This document shows positions 40,031 through 40,379 of a DNA stretch of 40,379 bases, piece by piece. This DNA comes from Planctomycetota bacterium. GTDB taxonomy: Bacteria; Planctomycetota; Phycisphaerae; SM23-33. The stretch's first letter is position 1, and each line of letters starts with the position of its first letter. Below the pieces are notes generated by a model. That model was not told the DNA's origin. It ran no database searches and worked only from the letters and a program-made list of their open reading frames with translations. A program made the translations under genes and the position numbers. The stretch lies in the NCBI GenBank assembly GCA_029553505.1, contig JAKPKY010000069.1, positions 1 through 40,379 on the forward strand, given 5' to 3'.

Positions 40031-40379
40031 ATGACGCGAAGGCGTCTTGCGGCTTATCTGGCATGTGCGGCGCTGTGCGCCCTGTCGTTGGGCACAGGCA
40101 GCGCGCAGGACACCGCGCCAGCGACCCAGCCGGCCAGCGCGTCGTCGGCAGAGCCATTCCCCCTGCGCCTCGTGGCGCTGCTGGGCGACCCCGCATTCCG
40201 TCACGACGGCGACATCACCCAGGTCGTCCCATTGCCCGACGGGCGGCGCGTCCTGACCAGCGCGCGGGACGGCACGGCGAGGCTGTGGAACCTCTCCGAC
40301 GGCAGGGAGCTTCAGTGCTTCCGGCATGACGGGGAAGACCTCTGGGACGTCCACTTGCTGCGCGACGGCGAGCGCATCG
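40031..40379 (+). CDS. Secreted WD40-repeat protein (partial, runs off the window)
   Basis: GGGAGGA stands before the ATG. The reading frame stays open to the end of the window (116 codons). A signal peptide (MTRRRLAAYLACAALCALSL, ending GSAQ) is followed by an Ala/Pro/Ser-rich stretch. The beginning of a beta-propeller comes next: DGDITQVVPLPDGRRVLTSA, RDGTARLWNLSDGRELQCF, then HDGEDLWDVHLLRDGERI. The DGT.RLWDL.-type ending of each blade is the WD40 pattern. Propellers bind partner proteins; the rest of this protein is outside the window. Confidence 0.82.
   Translation, partial: MTRRRLAAYLACAALCALSLGTGSAQDTAPATQPASASSAEPFPLRLVALLGDPAFRHDGDITQVVPLPDGRRVLTSARDGTARLWNLSDGRELQCFRHDGEDLWDVHLLRDGERI

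Overview
The window looks like chromosomal DNA from a high-GC member of the Planctomycetota, most likely a Phycisphaerae-type lineage. This is inferred from the combination of a PEP-CTERM surface protein with autotransporter-type strand repeats, a prepilin-like protein of the H..DGH type, a short Hc1-like histone, zinc-ribbon plus transmembrane proteins, a BatA-type VWA protein, and many intergenic hairpin repeats. No rRNA, tRNA, CRISPR array or prophage was seen. Both ends cut genes.

Region 1 (1-11.7 kb) is a carbohydrate-use locus. It holds the tail of a GH3 enzyme, a PEP-CTERM surface protein behind a near-consensus promoter with a LacI-type operator, the LacI-family regulator, a secreted protein made of two copies of a beta-rich module, a 1702-residue secreted GH2-like enzyme that ends in a third copy of that module, a prepilin-like protein, and a convergent NodB polysaccharide deacetylase. 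The shared module and the operator suggest one sugar-responsive system acting on a surface or extracellular glycan.

Region 2 (11.7-26.2 kb) mixes housekeeping genes with poorly known envelope proteins. Two neighbouring membrane proteins share a YLGRW beta domain. A RAYT transposase sits among its REP/BIME hairpins. Then come topA with a perfect operator-like palindrome, a sulfotransferase, a PDZ protein flanked by two NTF2-like domains, a zinc-ribbon VWA protein, two very small membrane proteins and a phosphodiesterase-fold protein with eroded metal sites. The gaps are unusually rich in repeats: arrays with exact 7-bp period (four copies share a conserved core) and two copies of a 130-bp MITE with 16-bp terminal inverted repeats and 8-9 bp target duplications, both inserted into older repeats.

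Region 3 (26.2-40.4 kb) is a denser, mostly plus-strand block: a BatA-like VWA protein, an Hc1-like histone, a FabZ-like dehydratase, a UvrC-like protein without its nuclease half, a giant AsmA/YhdP-like protein with four tandem repeats of about 118 residues, an MTAP-type phosphorylase, a MarC protein, a cytosolic M14 carboxypeptidase (minus strand), an isoprenylcysteine methyltransferase-like protein, ffh, a two-gene nucleotidyltransferase cassette coupled to ffh by an ATGA overlap, and the start of a WD40 protein.

The strongest candidates for something undescribed are the heptad-repeat family with its conserved core, the MITE pair, the LacI-controlled glycan locus with its three-copy module, and the small-protein/nucleotidyltransferase pair fused translationally to ffh.
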